64,000 nucleotides of DNA from Patescibacteria group bacterium (GTDB lineage Bacteria > Patescibacteria > Dojkabacteria > J137), in contig CAUJCN010000001.1 in NCBI GenBank assembly GCA_963169855.1, forward strand, positions 62,001 through 126,000, in the 5' to 3' direction. The translations under genes were made by a program, and so were the position numbers. A model generated the notes under the pieces. It did no database searches and was not told where the DNA came from. It was given only the letters and a program-made list of their open reading frames with translations. Positions 24,986-35,584 of this stretch are shown piece by piece. Positions within the stretch are counted from its first letter, which is position 1. Each line of letters starts with the position of its first letter.

Positions 24986-27900
24986 TTATCGTCCAAGAGA
25001 AATCCAGTTAAACTCAACAGGAACTTCTAAAGCGGCATCTAGAATAATATCGAATGAAGTCTCTGTAATATTTCCAACATAGTAATCAACTCTTCGTCCA
25101 ATCGGAGATGCTGTAACTACAGGTACAGTATTGAATGGAGTAGAGAATGTTACAGTCACAAATGTTAATCCGGTTTCAATTGTCGCTACACCTGCAGTAT
25201 CTTCTGAAACATTTAATTTTCCAAGAACTCTAACATTTCCAGAAGCAATCAAGTTTCCTACAGACAGATTACTCAAATCTATCGAAGCTGATCCACCCTG
25301 TAATAAAGAAACTGTTCCTTCAAGTGAAGCTAATCGTGTTTCAACATCAACTAATCGTGCCTCGTGAGTCTGGAATATTGTTAGTGAAGATTGAATGTTA
25401 TTAATTGTTTGTTGTATTGAAACATTTGTATTTTGTAAATCTAGTATTGTCGATCTAATTCCTTGAAGATCTGTTGGAACAGCACTCAATGTATTTAAGC
25501 TTGCTTCAACAGCATCAACTCTACCTTCATTTTCGTTAACTTGAACTTCAACATTTTGTAATCGTCCTTCCTGAGTTTGAACAGCATCGGTCAAGATTGC
25601 AGACATTAATTCATAGTTAACTCCTTCAATTCTTCCATCTCTTGAGAATGCTAATCGTGGATCTACTACATTTACTTCTTCCGCAATAAATCCTAAGCTT
25701 CTTGAACCATCACTATTCTTTGTAAATTGAACTGGTCTTAATCCCATTACTGTATCTAATCCATTGTTTAAATCAGAAATATTACTCTTATATCTTTCAG
25801 AAGAAACATTACAAACTCCCGCCTGAACAACAATTACTCCTGAGGCATCTGTACAAACGTAACTTGTAGAAGCACCTCCGTTTGTAAGTTGACTTACATC
25901 CAATTCTCCATTTGCATTCAAAGACATTCTAGCAACAAGGTTTGTAGTGAAATCGATACCGTTATTTACAGTTGTTCCAAGTGTGTAGTTACCACCTAAA
26001 CCATCTGTCTGATTTCCATCTAACATCCAGAATGTAAATTCAGAGTCTGTCCAGTTTGCTGCTCCTCCAGCTCCTCCTGATAACAACACATCGCCGATGT
26101 TACCTGCGTTACCATTTGCTCTAAGCTCTCTTTCAAAGAACACATCTCCATTCCAAGTAACATAGAAAGCTGTGCTTCTGGTTAGATCATCTTCTCCGTT
26201 TCCAATAATAAATATTTGTTCATTGTCTGTAATCGCCTCAGTATAAGTTTGAGAAGCATTAGCACCATTTCTAATTGCGTAACTACCCATGATGGTCTGT
26301 ACATACGTATCACTAACAAAACTACTTAAAGTTGTGTCCGTACCAGATCCGGTGATGTTACCAATACCGAATACTGTTGCTCCTGGTCCAGTACCTACAT
26401 TCTGTAATCCCCAAACTGTGTTACCCATGCCCGTCACTATATTTTGGCTACCCCACGCTGTAGAAAGAGTAGCAGATGGCGCAACTACATTTTCATCCCC
26501 GAATACAGTAGAATTTACACCAGAAGCGACATTTGACTCTCCCCATGTAGTTGAATTTTGTCCATCAGCAACATTTCCTAAACCAAATGCTGTTGCTTGT
26601 GAAGCGTTTGCCAAAGTGTTTGCTCCAAAAGCTGTTCCGTTTTCAAAAACAGCACCTGGATCAACATTTGTTTGATCTCCCCATGCCATACTATTCAGCC
26701 CTCTTGTTTGTGTTAGGTTACCAAATGCAGTATTATTTGAGCCAATTGCTTGAGCACCATTACCGAATGCTGTTGAATTTGTTCCTTGAGCCACTGTTTG
26801 GAAACCAAATGCAGTAGATTGTTCTGCCATAGATTGTGTTCCTCTTCCAAATGCTAATGAATTATCTCCACTTGCTGAAGTTTGATATCCGAAAGAAGTA
26901 GCTTGATCTGCTTCAGCTCTAGTGTCAAATCCAAATGCTGTTGCATTATCTACATTAGCTGTAAAGAATCCAGCAAGAGTACTTGTTCCCCATGCTGTTG
27001 ATGCAAATGATTGAGAACCCACAGTAGTGAATCTACCAAATGCTGTAGAAGTATCTCCCAATGCCTCAGAAGTAAATCCAAATGCTGTTGAGTTTGTTCC
27101 TTGGGCCACTGAGTTTTCACCCCATGCTGTTGATTGGTCACCTTGCGATTGTGTTAGTAGACCAAATGCAGTAGAGTTTATTCCGTAAGCCTGTGATTGA
27201 TTTCCAAATGCAGTTGCTTGATTTGCCTCCGCTTGAGTTTGATTTCCAAATGCCAAAGCGTTTGCAACATTCATAGTCATTACCCCAGCAGAAGTATCTG
27301 TACCAAAAGCCGTAGATGCTAATGAATTTACTCCTACATTTGAAATTCTACCAAATGCTGTTGCATACTCTCCAAGAGCCTGTGTTGTAAATCCAAATGC
27401 TGTTGAGCCTATTCCTTGTGCCAGTGTATCATCTCCAAATGCAGTCGAATTATCATTTAAAGCTTGGGTAGAAAATCCAAAGGCTGTTGAATTAAGTCCC
27501 TGTGCTGACGTTTGGTTTCCAAATGCTGTTGCCTGATCATCTTGTGCTTGAGTTTGGTTTCCAAATGCAAGTGCATTCTCTACACCCGGTGCCGAAGTTC
27601 CTGCTTCAGTAGCTGTACCAAATGCAGTTGAATTAGTTGAACCAAATCCAACTATCGAATTTTGTCCAAAAGCTGTTCCATTATCACCCAATGCTTGTGT
27701 CTGTGTTCCAAATGCTGTTGCTGAAATTCCACTAGAAAGCGTGTCTTCTCCCCATGATGTTGATTGGTCTCCGTTAGCCACTGTTCCAAAACCGAATGCA
27801 ATTGAATTTGTTGCTTGAGCCTGAGTTTGAGTTCCAAATGAAGTAGCTCCTGGACCTGAAGCAACGGTTGTATTTCCCCAAGCTGTGGCATTTATATCTT

Positions 27901-30900
27901 GAGCAAAGGAACCTGTACCCCAAGCAGTTGAATTCTGTCCTGTCGCTTCGTTTTGTTGACCCCAAGACATTGAACCGGTGCCAGAAGCAGTTGTATCTAG
28001 ACCAAATGCCGTTGAATAATCTCCAACATTTGCATCACCCCACTGAAATCCGTTTGCAGTACCAGCTCTAAATGCGGATCTTCCAGGTGCCCAATACATT
28101 CTAGTTGTGGAACTGAATACTGCTGGGACAGGATCTCCACTTAGATTACCTTCAAAAAGAACGTTTGTTGGATCTCCGTTAGAGATTATATGGAGTTTCT
28201 CTTGAGGATCTGCAACACCAATTCCAAAGTTTCCAATTCCTGACCAGCCAATGCTGTTTCCTGCAAGTGGAACTTCTGTATCAAATAGTAAACTTGCGTT
28301 TGTAGCTTCTGGGCTACCCACAGCTCCACCTAATCTTATTCTGTCCGCAACTGGGTCTACTTGCAAACCATTGTCTGCTAATGCAGAGATTGTGCTGCCT
28401 GTTATGTCTATACCATCTCCACCTACTAGACTTCCTCCTCCAAAACAAGAGAACCACGCCCCGTTGTTTTCTGAACACTGAAATGTGTTTGAAAGAGTAT
28501 CAAAATACATGGACCCTGCACCAAAAGGTGAAACTGCTGGTGCAAATCCACCGTACAAGGTCATCTTTGCGTCCCAGCCTACCGAGAATGCATTATTTCT
28601 TGCAAAGTCACTCGTTCCATTACCTATTATAAATGCCTGATCGGATTGATCAAAGGCAAGTGAGTTACCTGAAACTGTATTAAAACGACCAATTGTGGTC
28701 TGAGCAAATCCTTGTGATTCAGTACTTTCTCCAAATGCAACGGCTCTCTCTCCCGATGCAGTAGCTCCATCACCCATTGCAATAGATACAGTTCCACCAG
28801 CAGTTACTTGCGAACCCATTGCGATAGAAGAGAAGCCATTTGCTGTAGCTCCGTTACCAAAGGCTGTTGCAAAGTTTGCATTTGCTTGCACAACATTACC
28901 ATACGCAAATGAACTATCTCCCATTGCCTGTGAATTGTTACCTCCAACAAAAGAAGCAGTACCAGATGAAATATTTTGCAAACCGAATGCTACTGACATT
29001 GTTCCTGATGCTTGCGCATTTTGTCCAAATGCAAAAGCTTCTCTATCAGATGCTGTTGATGTAAATCCACCTGCAAATGAATTCTGACCAGATGCGATAG
29101 TTCCTTCACCTAAAGCTATAGCTCCATCACCTTGTGCTGAAGTCCCTACTCCTAGAGAGGTTGCGTATGATCCAAATGCACTAGTTGTATTACCAAAAGA
29201 AGTAGATCCAATTCCTGTTGCATTATTATTGTTTCCAAATGCAGTTGCATAGTCTGCAGATACATCGTTGGAGAAGCCCCAAACTCCAGCCGAGCTTGCA
29301 TTAAAATTAATATTATTCATATTTCCAGCACCAAAGTTTGTAGAACCCTGAATGTTGTTTCCTGAACCTCCTACTAGCGAATAAAATGCTGGAACAGTAT
29401 TACTAGATCCCGATACAAGGGAAGCCTGACCTGTAACTTGATTAGCTTGTCCAAAAACTGCAGAATCGTCTGCACCGAAAATTTGATGACTTTGTCCACC
29501 AGCTACTATTCTTGCTCCTGCTGCCATTTGATTAAATCCAAAAATGGCGCCATCATTCACTCCAATATTATTGTTATTAGATCCACCTAGAATAGTATTT
29601 ACCCCAAATGGCATTAAAGTATTAGAAGATCCAAATACAATTGAATTCTGTCCCCCATTAGTATTCGTATTTCCAGTTGTTATAGAATCTGTACCAGTAA
29701 TTGAATTACCTTGACCAATTCCTAAAGACCTGTTTGAGCCTGTCATTGTGTTACCTTGACCTGAAAGTATAGAGTTAACAGATGTTTGACTTTGGTTTAA
29801 ATTACCACCGACTAAAGTGCTGTCGCTACCCATATCAATATTGTTCGATGAACCGTAAACTATAGAAGAGATACTTCCTGTTATATTGTCTGTTCCTGCA
29901 GCCACAGAGAATGGTCCGTTGGCTTGTGTATTATTTCCAAAAGACGTTGCACCGAATGATGTTGCCTGCGTATTTTGACCAAATGCTAATGAGTTATTTC
30001 CAGAAGCAGTATTACCTTGTCCAAATGAGGTTGAGTATTCTCCTTGTGCAGTAGTATTTTGACCAAATGCAGTTGCTCCTGTACCTGAAGAAATATTATT
30101 GTTTCCGAAAGCAGTACCATAAGAATTAACAACCTCATTACTAAAGCCCCATGTCGCAGCGTTTTCAGATCCCATCATTATTTGGTTTTGTTGGCCGGCT
30201 GCAAAATGTTGCAATCCGCTCACCTGATTCATCATTCCACCAACAAGACTAAAGTTGGAGAAGTTTTGATTGGCTTGACCACCTGTAATCGACCCTTGAT
30301 TTTGGACTTGATTTCCTTGTCCAAAAACTGCGACATCGTTCGAAAAGTTAACTTGATTAAATTGTCCTCCAACAACCACTCTTTGACCACTTACGGTTTG
30401 TGTAACTCCAAAAACTGCTGAGTTTTCTGCATCTACATTATTGTTTCCCTGGCCCCCAACTATAGAATTGTTGGTGGTTGGTACAGTTGTGTTGTTTTGA
30501 CCAAAAACAATCCCCCTTTGGCCGGTACTTGTATTAGCTTCTCCTATTGTAAATGAAGTGGCACCACTTACTGTGTTACCAACTCCTGCTACTATTGCTG
30601 CAGATGCTCCATTAAGGTTATTGCTTTGCCCAAACAGTGCTGAGTTAGAAGAGGCTCCTATTGCAACATTTGTATTACCTCCTGCAATTGTATTTTCACT
30701 AGACATGTCTACTGCACTACTTTGACCAAACGCTATTGAATTTGTTCCAAAAGCAAAAGTTCCATTTCCAGCAGCAATCGAATTCATACCATTTGCTTGT
30801 GTATTCTGGCCAAATGCAGTAGCACCTTGATTAGTTGCTTGAGTATTAAAGCCGAATGCCGCAGAGTTGATTCCACTAGCTGTCGTATTAACTCCAAAAG

Positions 30901-33900
30901 CTGAAGCACCCGCAGCAGTCGCTGAAGTGCTCTGGCCAAAAGCAGAAGAATTTGCTCCAGAAGCTGTAGTATCTAATCCAAAAGCTGCTGAGTTATCTCC
31001 AACATTGAAGTTGTCCCACTGACCCATTGTAGCGGTTCCAGCTCTAAATGCTCCTCTACCAGGAGCCCAGTACATTCTAGTTGTAGAAGAGAATACTGTA
31101 GGAACAGCCATTCCATTTAAAGTACCTTCAAATAATACGTTACTAGGATCTCCCGCGCTCATCACATGTAATTTTTCTTGTGGTGCTGCAACTCCAATTC
31201 CAAAATTTCCCTGACCTGACCACCCGATGCTGGATCCTGCCAAAGGTACTTCTGTATTAAATAGTAATGATGCATTTGTAGCCTCCGGAGATCCTACTGC
31301 GCCTCCTAGTCTAACTCTATCGGTGGCTGCATCTACTTGTAAACCATTATCAGCTAAAACATTTAATATTGGATTTGTAAGAGTACCTGTGTCACTGAGA
31401 CCATCTCCAGCTGTTATCGAAATTATTCCTGCAGATCCTGTAGATCCAATTACATGCCAATTAGCACCATCAGAAATTAAAGTTACAGCATTCATATCAT
31501 CCAAAGCATATGCTCCGGAAAGACCATCTATTGTTTCTAAGCCCATAGGATTCACTCCCGAAGTAGATCCAGATTCATTTTTTATTGTATAGATTCGTCC
31601 TGCTAACCCGCCTGCTGATGGTAAATTCGCGCTTACTGCTGGACCTGTCAACACTACTGTTTGATTTAGCTCATCTAAGTTAATGCTTCCACCAGAAGAG
31701 TCTTCGTAGTTTACAGAGAAACTTCCATTTGTACTCAAAGTTGAATGTGGAGTAGTGTTATTAAATCCTACACCCAATCTATTGTTAAGAGTATCTACAG
31801 ATATTACTGTTGCAGTATCATCCTCTTTTCTAACTTGGAAAGCATCTGTTCGATTTACGCTATTTGAAACAAATATTGGTCTTGAATTTCCAACTGTTGT
31901 TACTCCAATCTGATAATCAGTAACCCCAATTCCTGGATCAGAGAACATTAATGCAATTGGATCGATTACTCCAGTTACTGTTAAATCTCCAGTTACTTGC
32001 AATCCCTTTGTACCAGTTAAACTTCCACTATCAAAGGTTGGTAAGAACCCATTATTCGTAATTGTTGTATTGTGTAGTAGAGTACCACCCCATTCGATAA
32101 AGTCTCCAGAGAAACTCAAACCATTTTGAATCTGAGCATCTATTATTGGATCAACTCCAGTTCCAGAATTTACTAAACCTAACCCTGCTGTAACTGAATT
32201 AACTCCACCAGCTCCAAAACAATCAAAATATGCTGCACCGTTTTCAGAACACTGGAAACCTCCTAATGCAGAGTTGAAGTACATTCTCCCTTCTCCTAGA
32301 ACAGATAATGCTGGGTCTAACGTAACACCCATCATAGAAAGACCTGAGTTACCAGTCAATCCAGTTGTACCTTGATCAATGCTAAGCAACGCTGTAGGGG
32401 CAGTAGAAAGTATTCCAACTCTTCCATCTCCCATAACTGTCACCAACGGAGTTGGAATTCCAAATAAATCGTTCTCTATTTGGAAGACTTCGTCACTTGC
32501 ACTAAGATTTTGCTTTGTTGCGAAATAAAATGCCTGTTCTACTCCTTGTCCAATGTTTCTATCAGAAAGAAATGCCATCCCACCAAAATTACCTGCAGTA
32601 TTTGTTCCAAAGTTTGTTGTGTGTATAGTTGCTGAACCCGGCGATGCAAACCCTTGATTTAAAGAAGTATAATTTGCACCTGCTCCCAAAGTTCCTGTTG
32701 TTGATGTGATATTTAGACTTCCAGGGCCAAGTTCTAAGGAAGCCCATCTATTAGTTAGTGTTCCTAAATCAAATGTATTATCTACCTCAGGATCGAATCC
32801 TGTTGCAGTTATTCTTGCAATACTTACAGCATTCCTAATAAATGTTTGATCAAAATTATCTAAAGTACCTAAAACACCGCTTGTACCAAATGAATTTCCA
32901 TCCTGACAGAAAAAATCACCTGTAGGATCACACGGAAGATTAGCTAAACTTGAGTTTACAGGATTACCACCTGCATCAAATCCAAGTAAGTTAGAAATCA
33001 CCCCAACTGGAACTCCCACATTTGAAGAAACGCCGTTAACATTAGATGTAAATCCACCAGCAAGATTCAGGGAGAATACATTACTGTTTATTATAGTAGC
33101 AGTGTCCGATACACCATTAACTGTTGAAGTCATTGTGTTACCTAATGAGTCGAGAACATTTGTCGTTGCTCCAGATAGAAATGTACTCGCGTCCTTACTT
33201 AATAAGTTTCCTGCCGCATCAGTATAAAGAATATTAAGTACAGCCGGTGCATCATCTCTTGTATTTGGATAGCTACTCATTAAAATATTTCCATTGCCGA
33301 AAATTGTGAACCTATCAACACCACCATTGTTTGCTGTAAAAATAGAAGTACCTATTGCAGTCTCGTTCCTTACTAACAATCCATTAGCACCTACGCCAGG
33401 TGTTCCGTTGTGGAATGTAGCAGTATACCCTGGTGTGATTGGACCACCGATCTGCCAGAAAATTCCTACAGGATGTTGACCAACTCCACCTTGATCAGTA
33501 ATACTACCTGATGCATTCGAAAGTAAAGTTGCGGGATTGTTGCTACCTATTCCAACATTTCCTCCAGCCATAACTCTCAATCTTTCTAGACCATTTGTTT
33601 CCAAAACCAAATCGTTGTTATCATTTGTTCCTAACGTACCCGTTGTACCAAAAAGGTTACCATCCTGACAGAAGAATGAACTAGTAGCAACGCAAGGAAG
33701 AGTAGAAAGATCAACAGTGTTGCTGGTTACACCATTAACAACACTCTCTAGATTTGAACCTACAAGATTTAAAACATTTGTATTTATTATGTCATCGAAA
33801 CTTACAACACCATTCACTGTGCTTGTTGCAACATTCCCTGCTGTTGTGAATACATTAGTAGTATTTCCAGTTAAAATTGAAGCAATTGTTTCATTAACTG

Positions 33901-35584
33901 CTACTCCACCTGCATCAAAACCCAGAACATTAACAATAGTTCCTCCTGCAATTGGTTGATTATCACTAACTCCGTTAACATCTGTCGTGAAGCCTGTTGC
34001 AAGATCCAAGTTAAAGTTAACTGAGTTAATAATATTTGCTGTATCTGAAATTCCGTTTACAGTTGAAGTCATTACATTACCTAGTGAGTCTAAAACATTA
34101 GTAGTTGCTCCACTTAGTACAGTAGCAACTGACTGATTCGCTGGATTACCTCCTGCGTCATAACCTAGAAGATTAACAATTGTTCCTGCAGGAGTTGCTA
34201 CAGTATCTGCCACGCCATTCACTGTTGAAGTGATTCCTCCAGCTTGAGTCCAAGTTAATGTATTAGTTGTATTTGCTGCCAAAATGCTACCAATTGTTTG
34301 ATTTACACCATTTCCACCAGCATCGAATCCAAACACATCAGTGATTGTTCCTGCTGGTATTGCCTGTGAAGATGCTATTCCATTTACTGTTGAAGTAAAT
34401 CCTGTTGCTAAATCTACAGTTAAAACATTTGAATTTATTATGTCGTCAAAACTTACAACACCATTTACTGTGCTTGTTGCAACATTTCCTGCTGTTGTAA
34501 AAACATTAGTAGTTGCTCCAGTTAAAATTGAAGAAACTGTTTGATATGCTGGATTACCCAATGTATCGAAACCTAGTAGTTCAGTCAAAGTTCCTGCAGC
34601 TAAAGCTTCATTAGCAGCAACGCCATTTACTGTTGATGTAAATCCTGTAGTTCTATCAAGATTAAAAAGGTTTGTTAAGGGTAGAGCAGAGGTGTCAGTA
34701 CAAGCCCAACTTACTCCGTTAAACATGTATACCTGATCTAAGGCACAGGCAGTTAGGCCATATGTGACTGTGTTTCCAGCTGTTGCAACTGAAATCGGAC
34801 CAGTTGAAGCAAGGGTTATTGAAGGACCAGTTTCACCATTAACATCTGTAATTCCTGCGCCTACAGCTGCTGGTAAACAAACAAATGCTGTTCCGTTCCA
34901 AGAAAGTCTTTCTGTTGGTAGACAGGTAGGAGCATTTACAGAAACTGTCCCTGTAGTTGTAATTGGGCCTCCAGTCAGACCGTTTCCAGTATTTATAAGT
35001 GTAACTCCTGTAGGTAAAGATACCGAGTTTCCGTTAGAAATCGATAGAATATTCCCAGCCAAACCTAATGTTTGGCTATCATTATCAACTCCACTCCCAG
35101 ATCCTACTAAATCAGGTAAACAAACAAATGCTGTTCCTGTCCATGATAACTTTTCATTGAAAGTACAGGCTGGAGAATCCACAGAAAATTGATTTGTTGT
35201 TAATTCTAGACCTTCACCTGATGTATACGTATTGGATCCTCCTGTTCCTTCTGTGGAACATTCCCAAGTATTAGTAACTCCACTCCACCTTAATATTTCG
35301 TTAGTAGAACATACTTTGTTAAAACTAACTGTATAACCGTTATTAACCTGATTAACTGTAATTAAATCTCCTCCTTGAACAGGTGATGAATTTCCGCCTG
35401 GATTTACTGTGGTATTACCAGTTGAAAATGCTCCCCATCCTAAGAGAAGTATAAGGATAATAATTAAGACAAGGGTTACAACATACCAATTTCGTAGGAG
35501 TTTAAAGCGGTCGAGAGATACAAGTTCATAAACACTGAACTTCTGCTTAGTAGGTTTTGTTACAGAATCATCTGAATGGTCCAT
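24986..35584 (-). CDS. Fibre B: 3532-residue membrane-anchored adhesin with YadA-head-like repeats and S74 chaperone
   Basis: Largest gene here. One membrane helix (34-50), N-in/C-out. Residues 90-290 hold four Cys-pair modules (for example C-x4-L-S-W-x-G-x-A-F-V-C). About 300-800 is a tandem array of 55-60 residue units (STVNGV...AGTI...LGFDAGGN...TTN). Two near-identical modules of about 125 residues (starting near 1410 and 2400; LGGAVGSPEATNASLLF) each introduce a long field of 14-residue repeats (AFG-x-x-T-x-A-x-G-x-x-S/Q-x), at about 1510-2300 and 2520-3115. These match the left-handed beta-roll head of trimeric autotransporter adhesins. The S74 domain follows (Ser3261 and Lys3266 in SSERYK; LGFIAEEV), then coiled coil and C-terminal beta domain (3465-3532, ends FNWISLGR). 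No YadA-type outer-membrane barrel. Overlaps microprotein B by 17 nt. Confidence 0.87.
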   Translation of the reverse strand: MDHSDDSVTKPTKQKFSVYELVSLDRFKLLRNWYVVTLVLIIILILLLGWGAFSTGNTTVNPGGNSSPVQGGDLITVNQVNNGYTVSFNKVCSTNEILRWSGVTNTWECSTEGTGGSNTYTSGEGLELTTNQFSVDSPACTFNEKLSWTGTAFVCLPDLVGSGSGVDNDSQTLGLAGNILSISNGNSVSLPTGVTLINTGNGLTGGPITTTGTVSVNAPTCLPTERLSWNGTAFVCLPAAVGAGITDVNGETGPSITLASTGPISVATAGNTVTYGLTACALDQVYMFNGVSWACTDTSALPLTNLFNLDRTTGFTSTVNGVAANEALAAGTLTELLGFDTLGNPAYQTVSSILTGATTNVFTTAGNVATSTVNGVVSFDDIINSNVLTVDLATGFTSTVNGIASSQAIPAGTITDVFGFDAGGNGVNQTIGSILAANTTNTLTWTQAGGITSTVNGVADTVATPAGTIVNLLGYDAGGNPANQSVATVLSGATTNVLDSLGNVMTSTVNGISDTANIINSVNFNLDLATGFTTDVNGVSDNQPIAGGTIVNVLGFDAGGVAVNETIASILTGNTTNVFTTAGNVATSTVNGVVSFDDIINTNVLNLVGSNLESVVNGVTSNTVDLSTLPCVATSSFFCQDGNLFGTTGTLGTNDNNDLVLETNGLERLRVMAGGNVGIGSNNPATLLSNASGSITDQGGVGQHPVGIFWQIGGPITPGYTATFHNGTPGVGANGLLVRNETAIGTSIFTANNGGVDRFTIFGNGNILMSSYPNTRDDAPAVLNILYTDAAGNLLSKDASTFLSGATTNVLDSLGNTMTSTVNGVSDTATIINSNVFSLNLAGGFTSNVNGVSSNVGVPVGVISNLLGFDAGGNPVNSSLANLPCDPTGDFFCQDGNSFGTSGVLGTLDNFDQTFIRNAVSIARITATGFDPEVDNTFDLGTLTNRWASLELGPGSLNITSTTGTLGAGANYTSLNQGFASPGSATIHTTNFGTNTAGNFGGMAFLSDRNIGQGVEQAFYFATKQNLSASDEVFQIENDLFGIPTPLVTVMGDGRVGILSTAPTALLSIDQGTTGLTGNSGLSMMGVTLDPALSVLGEGRMYFNSALGGFQCSENGAAYFDCFGAGGVNSVTAGLGLVNSGTGVDPIIDAQIQNGLSFSGDFIEWGGTLLHNTTITNNGFLPTFDSGSLTGTKGLQVTGDLTVTGVIDPIALMFSDPGIGVTDYQIGVTTVGNSRPIFVSNSVNRTDAFQVRKEDDTATVISVDTLNNRLGVGFNNTTPHSTLSTNGSFSVNYEDSSGGSINLDELNQTVVLTGPAVSANLPSAGGLAGRIYTIKNESGSTSGVNPMGLETIDGLSGAYALDDMNAVTLISDGANWHVIGSTGSAGIISITAGDGLSDTGTLTNPILNVLADNGLQVDAATDRVRLGGAVGSPEATNASLLFNTEVPLAGSSIGWSGQGNFGIGVAAPQEKLHVMSAGDPSNVLFEGTLNGMAVPTVFSSTTRMYWAPGRGAFRAGTATMGQWDNFNVGDNSAAFGLDTTASGANSSAFGQSTSATAAGASAFGVNTTASGINSAAFGFNTQATNQGATAFGQNTQANGMNSIAAGNGTFAFGTNSIAFGQSSAVDMSSENTIAGGNTNVAIGASSNSALFGQSNNLNGASAAIVAGVGNTVSGATSFTIGEANTSTGQRGIVFGQNNTTVPTTNNSIVGGQGNNNVDAENSAVFGVTQTVSGQRVVVGGQFNQVNFSNDVAVFGQGNQVQNQGSITGGQANQNFSNFSLVGGMMNQVSGLQHFAAGQQNQIMMGSENAATWGFSNEVVNSYGTAFGNNNISSGTGATAFGQNTTAQGEYSTSFGQGNTASGNNSLAFGQNTQATSFGATSFGNNTQANGPFSVAAGTDNITGSISSIVYGSSNNIDMGSDSTLVGGNLNQSQTSVNSILSGQGNTMTGSNRSLGIGQGNSITGTDSITTGNTNTNGGQNSIVFGSSNTLMPFGVNTILGGSNNNNIGVNDGAIFGFNQMAAGARIVAGGQSHQIFGADDSAVFGQANQVTGQASLVSGSSNTVPAFYSLVGGSGNNIQGSTNFGAGNMNNINFNASSAGVWGFSNDVSADYATAFGNNNNATGIGSTSFGNTTSAFGSYATSLGVGTSAQGDGAIALGEGTIASGQNSFAGGFTSTASDREAFAFGQNAQASGTMSVAFGLQNISSGTASFVGGNNSQAMGDSSFAYGNVVQANANFATAFGNGATANGFSSIAMGSQVTAGGTVSIAMGDGATASGERAVAFGESTESQGFAQTTIGRFNTVSGNSLAFDQSDQAFIIGNGTSDFARNNAFSVGWDAKMTLYGGFAPAVSPFGAGSMYFDTLSNTFQCSENNGAWFSCFGGGSLVGGDGIDITGSTISALADNGLQVDPVADRIRLGGAVGSPEATNASLLFDTEVPLAGNSIGWSGIGNFGIGVADPQEKLHIISNGDPTNVLFEGNLSGDPVPAVFSSTTRMYWAPGRSAFRAGTANGFQWGDANVGDYSTAFGLDTTASGTGSMSWGQQNEATGQNSTAWGTGSFAQDINATAWGNTTVASGPGATSFGTQTQAQATNSIAFGFGTVANGDQSTSWGEDTLSSGISATAFGTQTQALGDNGTAFGQNSIVGFGSTNSTAFGTATEAGTSAPGVENALAFGNQTQAQDDQATAFGNQTSAQGLNSTAFGFSTQALNDNSTAFGDDTLAQGIGSTAFGFTTQALGEYATAFGRISNVGVNSLASTAFGTDTSAGVMTMNVANALAFGNQTQAEANQATAFGNQSQAYGINSTAFGLLTQSQGDQSTAWGENSVAQGTNSTAFGFTSEALGDTSTAFGRFTTVGSQSFASTAWGTSTLAGFFTANVDNATAFGFDTRAEADQATSFGYQTSASGDNSLAFGRGTQSMAEQSTAFGFQTVAQGTNSTAFGNGAQAIGSNNTAFGNLTQTRGLNSMAWGDQTNVDPGAVFENGTAFGANTLANASQATAFGLGNVADGQNSTTWGESNVASGVNSTVFGDENVVAPSATLSTAWGSQNIVTGMGNTVWGLQNVGTGPGATVFGIGNITGSGTDTTLSSFVSDTYVQTIMGSYAIRNGANASQTYTEAITDNEQIFIIGNGEDDLTRSTAFYVTWNGDVFFERELRANGNAGNIGDVLLSGGAGGAANWTDSEFTFWMLDGNQTDGLGGNYTLGTTVNNGIDFTTNLVARMSLNANGELDVSQLTNGGASTSYVCTDASGVIVVQAGVCNVSSERYKSNISDLNNGLDTVMGLRPVQFTKNSDGSRSLGFIAEEVNVVDPRLAFSRDGRIEGVNYELMSAILTDAVQTQEGRLQNVEVQVNENEGRVDAVEASLNTLSAVPTDLQGIRSTILDLQNTNVSIQQTINNIQSSLTIFQTHEARLVDVETRLASLEGTVSLLQGGSASIDLSNLSVGNLIASGNVRVLGKLNVSEDTAGVATIETGLTFVTVTFSTPFNTVPVVTASPIGRRVDYYVGNITETSFDIILDAALEVPVEFNWISLGR
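26687..27631 (-). repeat. Three tandem 105-residue super-repeats in fibre B
   Basis: Copies start at 27631, 27316 and 27001, each 315 nt. Counting residues from STAFGTATEAG to STAFGTDTSAG to STAWGTSTLAG gives exactly 105 both times. Each copy contains seven 14-residue-type units plus one longer unit. The third copy diverges after about 80 residues. Confidence 0.8.
29096..30841 (-). repeat. Two tandem super-repeats of about 291 residues in fibre B
   Basis: Block 1 starts at 30841 (QATNQGATAFGQNTQANG), block 2 at 29968 (QATSFGATSFGNNTQANG), 873 nt apart. The order of sub-motifs is the same in both (SIVFG/GIVFG, VVGGQ/VAGGQ, SLVGG, AATWGFSN/AGVWGFSN, TAFGNNN). Block 2's end is approximate. Confidence 0.75.

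Noticed and set aside
26687..30841. CRISPR-like regular repeats
   Set aside because: The regularity is 42 nt (14 codons), diverged and in frame within an open reading frame; there are no unique spacers between identical repeats.
34764..35192. Long plus-strand open frames opposite the fibres (also at 33717, 42384, 43334, 44483, 46466)
   Set aside because: They mirror the biased codons of the fibre genes (Val/Pro/Ala-rich antisense translation), lack start signals, and the minus-strand frames are far longer and have domain matches.
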